Origin: Ctena decussata
Taxonomy: Eukaryota; Mollusca; Bivalvia; Lucinida; Lucinidae
Direction: 5' to 3'
Assembly (NCBI GenBank): GCA_963989385.1
Contig: OZ022503.1
Span: forward strand, 50,776,858-50,840,857
Length of the DNA: 64,000 bases
How positions within the stretch are numbered: the first letter of the stretch is position 1; each line of letters begins with the position of its first letter. Positions 1-10,081 of the stretch are shown here, piece by piece. The position numbers were made by a program, and so were the translations under genes. A model generated the notes under the pieces. It saw only the letters and a program-made list of their open reading frames with translations, was not told the origin of the DNA and did not search any database.

Positions 1-1128
1 CCTGAAAGTCGAACTTGCTTGAGATATTGTCATGCCCTACATTTGTGTGAAGTTATTTCAAAATCCGTTGAGAAATGTAGGCGCTAGAGCGATGACAAAG
101 TTTTTCTAAAAATAGCCACAGTGACCTTGACCTTGGGCGCAGCACCCTGAAAGTCAAACTTGCTCGAGATATTGTCATGCCCTACATTTGTGTGAAGTTA
201 TTTCAAAATCCGTTGAGAAATGTAGGCCTTAGAGCGATGACAAAGTTTTTCTAAAAAAAACCACAGTGACCTTGACCTTGGGCGCAGCACCCTGAAAGTC
301 GAACTTGCTCGAGATATTGTCATACCCTACATTTGTGTGAAGCTATTTCAAAATCCATGGAGAAATGTAGGTGCTAGAGCCATGACAAAGTTTTTCTAAA
401 ATTAGCCACAGTGACCTTGACCTTGGGTGCAGCACCCTGAAAGTCGAACTTGCTTGAGATATTGTCATGCCCTACATTTGTGTGAAGTTATTTCAAAATC
501 CGTTGAGAAATGTAGGCGCTAGAGCGATGACAAAGTTTTTCTAAAAATAGCCACAGTGACCTTGACCTTGGGCGCAGCACCCTGAAAGTCAAACTTGCTC
601 GAGATATTGTCATGCCCTACATTTGTGTGAAGTTATTTCAAAATCCGTTGAGAAATGTAGGCCTTAGAGCGATGACAAAGTTTTTCTAAAAATAGCCACA
701 GTGACCTTGACCTTGGGCGCAGCACCCTGAAAGTCGAACTTGCTCGAGATATTGTCATGCCCTACATTTTTGTGAAGTTATTTCAAAATCCATTGAGAAA
801 TGTAGGCGCTAGAGCGATGACAAAGATTTTCTAAAAATAGCCAAAGTGACCTTGACCTTGGGCACAGCACCCTGAAAGTCAAACTTGCTCGAGATATTGT
901 CATGCCCTACATTTGTGTGAAGTTATTTTAAAATCCATTTAGAAATGTAGGCCTTAGAGCGATGACAAAGTTTTTCTAAAAATAGCCACAGTGACCTTGA
1001 CCTTGGGCGCAGCACCCTGAAAGTCGAACTTGCTCGAGATATTGTCATGCTCTACATTTGTGTGAAGTTATTTTAAAATCCGTTGAGAAATGTAGGCAAT
1101 AGAGCGATGACAAAGTTTTTCTAAAAAT
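1..1128 (+). repeat. 145-bp satellite array, 8 copies, trimer higher-order pattern
   Basis: CCTGAAAGTC recurs at 1, 146, 291, 436, 581, 726, 871 and 1016, a spacing of exactly 145 each time. Diagnostic variants (GTCGAA/GTCAAA, CTTGAG/CTCGAG, GGCGCTAG/GGCCTTAG) give the order A-B-C-A-B-C-B-C. Every unit contains GTGACCTTGACCTTGGG. Confidence 0.95.
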
Positions 1129-1130
1129 AT

Positions 1131-1525
1131 GTGATGACGTTGTTTTCTCCATTATAACACTATGGGATTTTTTTCAAACGCTCAAGGGCAGCTAACTCCG
1201 TAGTCTGTGCTCGAATCCGGCCAAATTTCGAACTCATCCAAGCTCTTATGTATGTCATCATTACCTGCAAGTATGATAAGGATCTAAGCAAAAACAGTTG
1301 AGAAAACGTGATGACGCCATTTTCCCCATTATAACCCTATGGGATTTTTTTTCAAACGCTCAAGGGCAGCTAACTCCGTAGTCTGTGCTCGAATCCGACC
1401 AAATTTCGAACTCATCCAAGCTCTTGTGTATGTCATCATTACCTGCAAGTATGATAAGGATCTAATCAAAAACAGTCGAGGAAACGTGATGACGCCGTTT
1501 TCCCCATTATAACCCTATGGGGGCT
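1131..1525 (+). repeat. 177-bp tandem repeat, two full copies plus a partial
   Basis: GTGATGACG starts copies at 1131, 1308 and 1486 (periods 177 and 178). The third copy breaks off after CCCTATGGG. It follows directly on the 145-bp satellite inside RC1. Confidence 0.9.
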
Positions 1526-2050
1526 ATCTGTTGCCATGGAAACCAGAGTTCTGAGCTGATCGGCACCAAAACCTAATGCAGCCTTTCCCCCACCCAAATG
1601 ATGCTTCAGATAAAATTTGATTGCGATCCGCCCACTGGTCTCTGAGATATTTATGTTTGAAAGTGTTCACGCACCCACCCACGCACCCACCCACGCACGG
1701 ACGGACGACGGCTCGACTCCCATCCTATAAGCTCACCTCTGAGCCTTTGGCTCAGGTGAGCTAAAAAAAAGTGTGTGCTTTCTAGATCAGTCTTGCAGAT
1801 ATAGGTCTTTGAGATTGTTTTGGAGGGGAAAGAAATAAGGCAACAATGTGTTGAATAACTGGGCCCAGAGCCTGTTAACCATATACTTTACCCTAGATAT
1901 AAGCAAGTTGATTTAACTACAGATGTTTATGCAAATTTCTGGTAACATGACTTACAGGGGTGGACACAAGGTTTGGTTGGCCTTCGAGGCCGACTTCCAA
2001 ACTTTATTTCGAATTTCTTATCTGACAGATCCTTTAATGTTAGAATAGGG

Positions 2051-2278
2051 CTGTCAAACTAAACAGTCTTTGAATCGACTGCTCAGTCAAACTAAACAGT
2101 CTTTGAATCGACTGCTCAGTTAAAATTAAGAAATTACAGTATGCTTTTTACTGGTTTTGTCACCAGATATTGTCAGGGTCACTGACGAGGCTTTATTAGC
2201 CGAAACTACGTAGTCTGGCCCATGTTCCTACCTCTGTATGTATTCTCTGCTCTTGGAGGAACTTTTTAAGATTTTAAT
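2051..2278 (+). mobile_element. 228-bp insertion in the LINE RT, carrying a hammerhead ribozyme
   Basis: Removing these bases joins AGAATAGGG to TCTACATTG and gives RIGSTLSD, the usual RT sequence, so the edges are set by the reading frame. The insert starts with a perfect 33-bp tandem duplication (2053-2085, 2086-2118) and then a 125-bp stretch that recurs near 30020-30155. A retrozyme or Penelope-like tail is a likely source (inference). No target duplication is visible. Confidence 0.75.
2176..2221 (+). ncRNA. Type I hammerhead ribozyme motif
   Basis: All core parts are present: CTGACGA (2182-2188), helix II GGCT/AGCC with loop TTATT, GAAA (2202-2205), a very short helix III C-T-A/T-A-G, and the GTC cleavage triplet at 2213-2215. 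Helix I is GGGTCA (2176-2181) pairing with TGGCCC (2216-2221) with one G-U pair. Predicted cleavage is after 2215. A very short helix III is typical of hammerheads in Penelope-like elements and animal retrozymes, which often act as dimers (established knowledge). Activity here is not shown. Confidence 0.8.
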
Positions 2279-4050
2279 TCTACATTGTCTGACACTTTTA
2301 AACAAGAACAGGGTGTTCCTCAGGGAAGTATTTTATCACCTACTTTATTTAATATAAAAATCAATAACATTGTTAAATGTGTTAACGATACCGATTCTTC
2401 ATTATATGTTGACGACTTTGGCATCTTTTACAAATCGAAAAATATGGAAAACATAGAATTCAGACTTCAAAGATGCCTGAATAAAGTAGAAACCTGGGCC
2501 ACAGAAAACGGTTTTCAATTTTCTAAAACTAAAACCCAATGTGTTCATTTCCGTCAGTTGAGGGGTTTGCACCCCGACCCAGTTCTTAACATTTATGGAT
2601 CGCCAATTCCAGTTGTAAATGAGGCCAAATTCTTAGGCCTTCTGTTCGATAAGAAACTCATTTTTATTCCTCACATAAAAGCTTTGAAAGCTAAATGTTT
2701 AAAAGCTTTAGATGTTTTAAAAGTGCTCTCCAATACAAATTGGGGAGGAGATCGTACTGTACTTCTAAACCTGTATAGATCTCTTGTGAGATCTAAGCTG
2801 GATTATGGTTCAGTCGTATATGGTTCGGCACGAAAATCATACCTTAAATGTCTTGACACCATTCATCATCAGGGGTTACGTCTTGCTCTTGGAGCATTTC
2901 GAACATCTCCCATAGAAAGTCTTTACGCAGAGTCGAATGAACCGTCTCTATATATCAGAAGAGAGAAATTATCACTACAATATGTATCAAAACTAGCTGC
3001 AAACCCAAAGAATTCTGCTTACGATTGTGTTTTTAACCCTCGGTATGAAATATTTTATAACAACAAACCGAGATCTATTAAACCCTTGGGTTTACGTATT
3101 AAACCTTTGCTAGTAGACTCTCATATTGACATTAAAATCATCCAGAAATTTTCTTTACCTGTCCAAGAGCCATGGACATTAAAACCTCCTAACGTTATTT
3201 TATCATTACATAAGAATAAAAAATCACAGACGAACCCTGACCTTCTTCAATCAGAATTCTTGCAAGTAAAATCTAATTTTCCGAACCATACCACAATCTA
3301 TACGGATGGTTCAAAACAAGAAGATAAAGTTGCATGTTCGGTTGTAAGTTCCCTATTCACAGATACTATACGATTACCAAATGGCAGCTCTATATTTACA
3401 GCCGAAGCTAAAGCCATAGATTTGGCCCTCAATCAAATTTCAGTTCAAGAGAACAATCAGTTTAGTATATTCTCAGACTCACTTTCTGTTTTATCATCAC
3501 TTAAAAACGTCAATCACCCCAATCCTTTAATACAACAATTACTTCGTAAATATTTTCAGTTACCATCAAAAGAAATAATCTTTTGTTGGGTTCCAAGTCA
3601 CGTCAATATTCGTGGAAATGACCTGGCCGATAAAGAGGCCAAGGCGGCTTTAAATTTACCAGAAAGTACCTTCCGAATTCCGCACTCAGATTTTAAATCT
3701 CAAATTAATACATATATCAAATCAAAATGTCAAACTAATTGGGATAATCAAATTCATAACAAACTCAGACAAATTAAACCAGATTTTCACAGTAAGGACA
3801 ATATACTATCAAATAGAAAAGAACAGACTGTCATTACCAGATGCCGAATAGGGCATACCAGAATTACACATTCGTTTTTATTAAATAATGAGGTTGCAAC
3901 ATTTTGCATACCATGCAATGAGGTCATAACTATCAAACATCTTCTTGTGTCATGCATTGACTTTAACCATATTCGTTCAAAACATTACAACATTAAAACC
4001 ATAACCGAGCTTTTTAGCAAAGTTTCTTCTATCCAAATTATTAATTTTTT

Positions 4051-5054
4051 AGCTCGCCTGAACGAAAGTTCAGGAAGAGCTATTGTTGTCACCACGGCGT
4101 CCGCGTCGGCATGGTACCACCCCCACCCCACTCCTTGACCTTGATGTCAAGGTCATGGACTTAGAAAATTGGGAGTTTTTTGGGACTGGATGTTTTGGTT
4201 AAAGTTTTCTAAAGCCCAGTATCTCCTTAACCCATGGATGGATTCCTTTGATACTTGCACTGTAGTTAGATATTGGTCTAAAGTTTTCCAAGGTACTACC
4301 CCCACCCCCCTCAGTGACCTTGATGTCAAGGTCATGGACTTAGAAAATTGTCTTTTTATTGATTGGATGTTTTGGTTAAAGTTTTTTAATGACACATATC
4401 TCCTGAAACCATAGATGAATTCTTTTTATATTTGCACTGTAGTTAGATATTAGTCCAAAGTTTTACAGAGTACTACCCCAGCCCTGCTCGGTGACCTTGA
4501 TGTCAAGGTCAGGGACTTAGGAAATTTGGTCTTTATTAAAGTTTTCTAATTGCGTACTGATTCATAATGCTTGGCAGAGATTTAGTTTACACTTGAACTG
4601 ATGTTAGACACTTTTTTGAGTTTTTACAAAACACTATATACTTACCCGACTGGATGACCTTGATGTCAAGGTCATGGACTTTGAGTTTTGTCATAAATAT
4701 TTTGATTAGTTTTATATTAATGAAGACATAATTTCACAGTGCCACAATGGACTCAGTTGATACTAATACTTGGACTGATGTTAGATAAGGGTTAAAGGCT
4801 TTGATACATCCTAGCCCTGCCCTCCTCCCCCCTACCCCTTAGTTCTTTGACCTAAAGCTCATGGACTTTGAAATTTCATGTGGATTTTTTTTTATTTTAA
4901 GACATTTCTGAGATAGCTTTTGTTTATAAATGTGTTGTCATTATGGACATGCTTGCCTGAAGTTTTATACATAGCAGTCCACACCACCATAGCGACTGTG
5001 TGATGGGCAAGCACCTATTCAGGCGAGCTATGCTGTCAGGCGACAGCTCTTGTT
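4051..5054 (-). mobile_element. Rolling-circle-like non-autonomous element inserted in the LINE (RC2)
   Basis: Read on the minus strand, the 5' end is AACAAGAGCTGTC with hairpin GCTGTC-GCCT-GACAGC and then AGCTCGCCTGAA; the 3' end is hairpin CCTGAAC-TTTC-GTTCAGG, CGAGCT, A-run. The motif GCTCGCCTGA is inverted between the two ends. The core is a degenerate repeat of about 165-180 bp containing the palindrome TGACCTTGATGTCAAGGTCA at 4136, 4315, 4492 and 4655. Taking out 4051-5054 restores the RNase H C-terminus in frame, with no duplicated bases. Confidence 0.8.
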
Positions 5055-5085
5055 AAAGGAAGCTGGACTTTTTAACAAGATTTAG

Positions 5086-5300
5086 CCTTTTATTGTACAT
5101 AACATTTTTATCATTTGGACGTAACATAATACTTTAAACATTTGATCGTTTTTTGTCTTATAGAAACGTTTTAAATTGCTGACGTTTAGACGCTATATGC
5201 CCTTACCAGGGTTGAGCGTCTATAAATAACTTAAACATTCATTCACAAGGTTTGGCTGATGTTTATGTATATGACTGCTTTGTCAGTTCAGGGACTATAA
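5086..5300 (+). other. Probable 3' UTR of the LINE remnant
   Basis: AT-rich non-coding sequence directly after the LINE stop codon. It holds an inverted pair (AGACGCTATA ... GAGCGTCTATA, about 5188-5223). The element's exact 3' end is not visible. Confidence 0.4.
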
Positions 5301-5435
5301 AAGGATGAAAATGTTTTTGTCTTGTGTCTCAGTGAAAAGTGAATAGTGTCACATAAAATGGGACCTTAAGTAATGTGCATAAAGCAAGTATTGAAATAAG
5401 CCAAGGCATTTGCAAAGACGTCACAGGGTTTATTT

Positions 5436-5530
5436 TTATACCCCGCCACACGTTAGTGGCGGGGTATTATGTTTTCACGTTGGCTATCCGTGTGTCTGTC
5501 CATCCATCCATATTACGTCCATCTGTACGT
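5436..5530 (-). repeat. Terminal hairpin and CCAT microsatellite of a rolling-circle-like element
   Basis: ATACCCCGCCAC-ACGTTA-GTGGCGGGGTAT forms a near-perfect hairpin (about 5439-5469), followed by a GTCCATCCATCCAT stretch. Read on the minus strand this is the 3' end layout of the RC elements (microsatellite, hairpin, A-rich flank). The matching 5' end was not found; 5531-6048 holds nothing recognisable. Confidence 0.45.
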
Positions 5531-6048
5531 CAGCACTTTGTTTCCATGCGATAACTTATGTATTTATTAACAGATTTCATTCAAATTATGCACATGCATT
5601 TGTATCAAGAATGTCTCGCTTGGGATTGTTAATGGGCAAATTTTAAATTATTTCTGACTGAGTTACGGCACTTGTCAATGTATCAAAAATGGGTTTTGGC
5701 CTCTAGTTGAGATGAAGGTACAGAGAATATCTGATGATAATTGAGGCAATGTTTGTTATTTCTTACTGTATAAAACATAAGTTAGGAACCCTCATTAGAA
5801 CAGTCCTGTTCTTTTTTCATATGAGGAATCTTTTACAGATTTTCTAGATGTGGGCAATTATGACCTATATACATGTATGTACATGGAAGAAAGTAGCTAT
5901 AACTTGATAAATGATACCATACTGCAAGTCTAAACCACAAGACTCAGATGAAACAGGGCATTCAGGATTTTGTCTTCCAATTTTTGCATACACAATTTGG
6001 ATCTCTCCGATTTTACAGATTTGTGAAATGAGAATGAGCACTTCTTAC

Positions 6049-6265
6049 CTTAAGGTGAATGGGTATACTTTAAGGGAAGCAACTCTTCCATTTTCATATT
6101 TGCCTCCCTCTTCTCAATTGGGAGTGTGTGTGGGCGTCAACTCTTGAAAGAATTTGCTCCTATAGCAACAAATTCTTTCAAATAAGTGCAGACCCCATTT
6201 AGAAGGGTTTCCAGGGAAGCAAACAGAAAGCCACAAAAGCTGCTCTCCTTTGTAAAGATGGCTGA
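6049..6265. mobile_element. Foldback MITE family P1 (AGAATTTGCTCC palindrome)
   Basis: The ends are CTTAAGGTGAATGGGTA... with an inner GGGAAGCAACTCT, mirrored by CAGGGAAGCAAACAG...; the centre is AGAATTTGCTCC-TATAGC-AACAAATTCTTT. The whole element is a palindrome of about 200-230 bp. About 18 copies lie in this window. Confidence 0.8.
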
Positions 6266-6449
6266 GTTCTGGTAGTTCAGTGGGTTTTAAAATTGCTGAT
6301 CAAGCTGTCTTGGATTGGATGAAGGCGGAAATCTTTTCAAACTTAAATGGGGTTCCATTGCATACAGCCTTTCAGTATCATCCCTCCCATCATCCTGATA
6401 TAACTGAAATACTGTTAAAAAGTATGTAAACCTGCATCACCCATTATCT

Positions 6450-6722
6450 GCCGCGCTGCGTAGCGCAGTCGGTAGGGTGCCTGACTTGTAAGCCAGAGGT
6501 CCTGGGTTCAATACCTGGTCCGGCCACTTACTTTCATTTCTCCTTCCGCTGATTCAAGAAAGGCAGTTGTCAGTTACTGGTGAAAGTAAGTGCACTTAGT
6601 ACTGGTTAACAGCTTAGGATGTCTAAGCCTGCCCAAGAACAGTGTGGTTAGGTTAACTGACCAACCCAACATGACCATAGCTGTTTACTGTGGAGGTTAA
6701 ACAATAACACAACAACAATAAA
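6450..6722 (+). mobile_element. tRNA-derived SINE, full length
   Basis: A tRNA-like head has box A TAGCGCAGTCGG (6461-6472) and box B GGTTCAATACC (6505-6515). A body follows (TTCTCCTTCCGCTGATTCAA ... CTTAGTACTGGTTAAC) with an A-rich AACAACAATAAAT end. The body recurs inverted at 9664-9862 without the tRNA head. The anticodon stem has a mismatch and an odd loop, so this is not a working tRNA gene. Confidence 0.85.
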
Positions 6723-6864
6723 TCCATTTATCTACGTAAAACTAACAGAAAATCTTAGAGGTATATCCATACACCTTAAGAGGTTGAGAAATGTTCTGCT
6801 TGACAGGCTGTCCTCACCCTTAAAACAGCTTTCTGATGTCCTCCCAGGGGGTTACATGATTCTT

Positions 6865-7075
6865 AAACCCTTAAAGCGCCAAAAAATAAAATTGTTAAAT
6901 TGGCAAACAGTGTAGATCCAGATGAGGTGGCTCATAATGAGCCACCTCATCTGAATCTACACTGTTTGCCCTCTAGTGTTTGAATTCTCAATATGATATC
7001 GCTTGGAGTGACATTTTTTGAAATTCTGCAGACGTAAATTTTGTCGTCTGCTTTTTGGCGCATTAAGGGTTAAAG
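6865..7075. mobile_element. Foldback MITE family P3 (CCTTAAAGCGCC ends)
   Basis: Ends CCCTTAAAGCGCC and GGCGCATTAAGGGTTAA; the inner palindrome is AGATGAGGTGGCTCAT / ATGAGCCACCTCATCT with CAAACAGTGTAGATC arms. Relatives lie at 31772-31915 and 59423-59625. Confidence 0.75.
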
Positions 7076-7249
7076 ATACAAAAATACACCAGAAGAAACT
7101 ATTCAACTTTTTATCACAAAGCCAGATAGTGACATTTTTTGAAATTCTGCAGACGTAAATTTTGTCGTCTGCTTTTTGGCGCATTAAGGGTTAAAGATAC
7201 AAAAATACACCAGAAGAAACTATTCAACTTTTTATCACAAAGCCAGACA
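7008..7249 (+). repeat. Perfect 121-bp tandem duplication
   Basis: GTGACATTTTTTGAAATTCTG starts at 7008 and again at 7129; the two units are identical through AAGCCAGA. Each contains the right half of the P3 MITE plus flank. The identity points to a recent event (or an assembly artefact). Confidence 0.9.
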
Positions 7250-7329
7250 TGGTTTGCAGTGGGCAAGAGTAAGCAACAGATACAAGGAGTATTTGATGAT
7301 AATACATACATAATTCTGTTGAGGAGAAT

Positions 7330-7540
7330 AAATACTTTTTCAGGGGAAGCAACTCTGCCATTTTCATTTTGTACCTTCTAAATGGGGGTCAACATTTAGA
7401 AAAGAATTTGCTCTTCCAAGAACAATTTTTTTTCTTTAAGAGTAGACCCTACTTTGCACAGGGAAGCAAACTGGAAGTCACAAAAGTTGTTTCACTTTGA
7501 AAAATGGCATTCAAAAAAAAATGGCAATGTACCCATCCTC
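7330..7540. mobile_element. Foldback MITE P1 copy
   Basis: GGGGAAGCAACTCTGCC at the left, AGAATTTGCTCTTCCAAGAAC in the centre, CAGGGAAGCAAACTGGAAGT and AATGTACCCATCC at the right. Confidence 0.7.
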
Positions 7541-7555
7541 TACGATTCTTGGTAT

Positions 7556-8624
7556 ATTATACCCCTGACATACAAAGTATGTCGAGGGGTATATAGTTTT
7601 CGTCTTTCCATCCGTTTGTCTGTCCATCAGTCCGTGTATCCATCCATCTGTTAACATTTGGGTTAAAGTTTTGTGTTAAGTTTTTAATTTTTGCATATTT
7701 TTCCAATATCCTTCGATGGAGCCTGTTGGTATGTGACTAGGTATACTTATAGGTTCATGCAGAGTTGTTGACATCATCTGGATGCTGCTGCTGACCTAAG
7801 GTCAAGGTCACAATTTTGTGTTAACTCAATATTCTTCTATATTTCCAATAGCCGTTCATGGAACCTTTTGATATTTGACTAGGGTTACTTTAGGGTTAAT
7901 ACAGAGTAGCTGACAAAATCTGGATGCTACTTCTTACCAAAGGTCAAGGTCACAGACTTGTACATTTGCTTTAAATTTTTGCGTTAAAATATTGTTTGCT
8001 TATATTTCCAACTTCCTTTGATGAAACCTTTTGATATATGAAAAGGTTTACTTCCATGTTCATGCATAATAATTGATATCATCTGGATGCTGCTGCTGAC
8101 CTAAGGTCAAGGTCACATACTTAAACATTAGCATTAAAGTTTTGCGTTAAGTTTATATTCTTCTTTTGATGGAAACTTTTGATATCTGACTAGGTTTTCT
8201 TTTAGGTTCATAGCTGCTTACCAAAGGTCAAGGTCACAGACTTGTATGTTTGTGTTAAAGTTTTGCGTTAAGTTTCCATTCTTTGTTTTGCGTTACATTT
8301 ACATTCTTTGTTTATATTTCAAACATCCTTTGATGAAACCTTTTGATATATGACTAGGTTTACTTCTATGTGTTCATGCAGATTAGCCGACATCATCTGG
8401 ATGCTGCAGCTGACCAAGGTCATGGAAACAGACTTATATGTTTACATCAAAAGTTTGTGTTGAGTTGGTACTTTTTGCTGATATTTGTAATATACTTTGA
8501 TGGAACCATTTGATAGGTGTCTAAGTTTACTTCTAGGTTCATACTATGTATAAGATTGGTTTCATTAGGTGGTGGTGCTGGTCAGGGGTATGCGTGAGCC
8601 CCTGCTCACTTGCTCTAGTTCTCT
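7556..8624 (-). mobile_element. Rolling-circle-like element RC4
   Basis: Minus-strand 5' end AACTAGAGCAAGTGAGCAGG (rc of about 8605-8624), then CGCATACCCC. The 3' end is the hairpin ACCCCTGACATAC-AAAG-TATGTCGAGGGGT (7560-7592) preceded by a GGATGGACAGAC-type microsatellite. The core repeats AAGGTCAAGGTCAC about every 130-165 bp (near 7800, 7940, 8103, 8226). Confidence 0.6.
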
Positions 8625-8709
8625 GGTCCCTCAGTACAGCTCTTTCATGGTCCACCAATAGAAAAGTCTCAGTGAGGGAACAAAATTAGTTTTTTTACAG
8701 AGAAGAAAA

Positions 8710-8715
8710 TTTATT
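8710..8715 (-). terminator. WRNIP1: WRNIP1 poly(A) signal AATAAA
   Basis: AATAAA on the minus strand, 73 bases after the stop codon; the nearest canonical signal. Use is inferred. Confidence 0.6.
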
Positions 8716-8788
8716 CCAGATCCTTCATCAAATATGTCCCCTATAAGTGATCTTTTTTTTCACAGGGCTAGTATTTCTGTATCGCAGT

Positions 8789-8886
8789 TTACTTGAAGAA
8801 GTTGGTTCCTTTCAGACACTCAGGGAAGTATTCTTGGTCAACAGGCTCTGAGAAGCTGGGGTTGTACTTGTAACCTTTACTGTAGC
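8789..8886 (-). CDS. WRNIP1: WRNIP1 exon 8 with stop codon
   Basis: 98 nt, YSKGYKYNPSFSEPVDQEYF to LKGTNFFK, then TAA (8791-8789). Acceptor TTCCAG. The end matches the family C-terminus, so the protein is complete here. Confidence 0.94.
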
Positions 8887-8950
8887 CTGGAAAAGTAACA
8901 GACTGTTCACAAATGAAACTTTGATGAATGACTATTGGCATAAATTTGAG

Positions 8951-9168
8951 TTAGGTGAGTAGGCGGAGCAACCCTGTTCTTTTCAGTTTTGTCTTCCTTC
9001 TAAAGATGGGTCAACTCTTAAATAAAAGAATTTGCTCCCCCAGGAGCAAATTCATTCCTTTAAGAGTAGACCCATTAAGGAAAAGTGCTGACATCCAGGG
9101 AAGGTAATAGGCAGTCACAAAAGTTGTCTCCATTTGAAAAAAATGGAGGTGTACCCAAAAACCTTGAA
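8951..9168. mobile_element. Foldback MITE P1 copy (WRNIP1 intron 7)
   Basis: Centre AGAATTTGCTCCCCCAGGAG and its mirror; AGGGAAGGTAATAGGCAGTC and GGTGTACCC at the right end. Confidence 0.7.
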
Positions 9169-9220
9169 AGGGAATATTCTTAAAGATATGAATTTGTGAG
9201 TCTCAGAGTGACTGTCTGTA

Positions 9221-9430
9221 ACAGATATAAAGACCATGCCGAATTGGTGACTGTTACAGATATAAAGACCATGTCCAATTGGTGATTGTAACAGATATAA
9301 AGACCATATCCAATTGGTGATTGTAACAGATATAAAGACCATGTCCAATTGGTGATTGTAACTGATATAAAGACCATGTCCAATTGGTGATTGTAACAGA
9401 TATAAAGACCATGCCCAATTGGTGATTGAA
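9221..9430 (+). repeat. 35-bp minisatellite, 6 copies
   Basis: ACAGATATAAAGACCATG starts at 9221, 9256, 9291, 9326, 9361 and 9396, exactly 35 bases apart. Because 35 is not a multiple of 3 all minus frames stay open and give repeated WSLYLLQ-type peptides; these are not genes. Confidence 0.95.
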
Positions 9431-9663
9431 CTGCTGTAAAGTTTGATTAACAGTTTTTTTAGACAATGGAAATGCTTGTCACATTCCAAAGCTGATGTTT
9501 GGTTTTACTTACTGACTAGATAGCTGCCTGACAGAACTAAAACAGACTTGAAGTGCAAATTATTTCCTTTAAGTGATGACCAACATTGTAAAGGGAGGCA
9601 AAACAGAAATGGCAGAGTTGCCTCCCCTTAAAGTGTAAACATTACAGAGCTCCTGATAAGAGG

Positions 9664-9862
9664 GTTGGTTGGTTGATTTGATGCTTAACGTCCACGGTAA
9701 ACAACTAAGGTCATGTCGGGACGGTCAGTTAACCTAACCACACCATTCCTGGGCAGGCTTAGACCTCCTAAGCGGTTAACCAGTACTAAGTGCGCATACT
9801 TTCGCCAGTAACTGACAACTGCCCTTCTTGAATCAGCGGAAGGAGAAACGAAAGTATGTGGC
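9664..9862 (-). mobile_element. 5'-truncated SINE copy
   Basis: Inverted copy of the body of the SINE at 6450-6722 (CTTCTTGAATCAGCGGAAGG, CCAGTACTAAGTGCGC, GGTCAGTTAACCTAACC), without the tRNA head. Confidence 0.8.
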
Positions 9863-9879
9863 CAAGAGGAGATATTGAC

Positions 9880-10050
9880 GATAAATCTTAAGATATTTTT
9901 TCTTATTTCTCAACAAAACATATGTTGTGACCCCTCATTAGAACCGTCTCGATGAGACGGTTCTAATGATGGGTCACAAAATATGTTTTTATGAAGAAAT
10001 ATGAATAATTATCCCTAAATTACCTCTATTACCCCTTCTTATCTGGAGCA
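9880..10050. mobile_element. Foldback MITE family P6 (GTGACCCCTCATTAGAAC)
   Basis: Central palindrome GAACCGTCTC-GATGAGACGGTTC with GTGACCCCTCATTA / TAATGATGGGTCAC arms; outer end CTTATCTGGAGCACTGG. It reaches to 32 bases from WRNIP1 exon 7. Relatives: 16640, 20738, 29890, 47588, 61770. Confidence 0.75.
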
Positions 10051-10081
10051 CTGGAACAAGCTAAACAAAACAAATACATAC

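Larger units (their letters stand above)
1..1764 (+). mobile_element. Rolling-circle-like non-autonomous element, 3' part (element RC1)
   Basis: The 5' end lies outside the window. Seen in order: eight 145-bp repeats, two and a part 177-bp repeats, a unique stretch, a CACCCACG/GGACGG-rich stretch (about 1670-1715), then the hairpin TGAGCC-TTTG-GGCTCA followed by GGTGAG and CTAA at 1761-1764. A 3' hairpin just before CTRR with a tandem-repeat core is the pattern of Helitron/Helentron non-autonomous elements (family knowledge). The same 3' end recurs at 28247 and 55735. Assignment to this class is inference. Confidence 0.6.
1925..5085 (+). pseudogene. Non-LTR retrotransposon RT-RNase H remnant, broken by two insertions
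   Basis: Reverse transcriptase plus RNase H part of a LINE ORF2, probably I/Jockey-like (inference). The RT finger region (GLRGRLPNF, FLSDRSFNVRIG) ends at 2050 and resumes at 2279 with TLSDTF and QGVPQGSILSP. The catalytic box is SLYVDD. RNase H follows with TDGS, the E of TAEAKA, SDS, and GNDLADKEAK with the upstream VPSH. The ORF breaks off at 4050 and resumes at 5055, ending KEAGLFNKI and TAG at 5083-5085. The endonuclease part is absent (5' truncation). Two insertions make it inactive; the reading frame is otherwise open from 2285 to 4050, so it was recently functional. Confidence 0.88.

Noticed and set aside
1..1760. CRISPR-like array
   Set aside because: The repeats are long (145 and 177 bp), contiguous, with no spacers, in a eukaryotic setting.
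6450..6527. Functional tRNA gene (Thr-like by TGT)
   Set aside because: Box A and B are good, but the anticodon stem has a mismatch and an odd loop, and the sequence continues into a SINE body that recurs elsewhere.
9115..9489. Protein of 124 codons with repeated WSLYLLQ segments
   Set aside because: Produced by a 35-bp minisatellite that stays open in all three frames; not coding.
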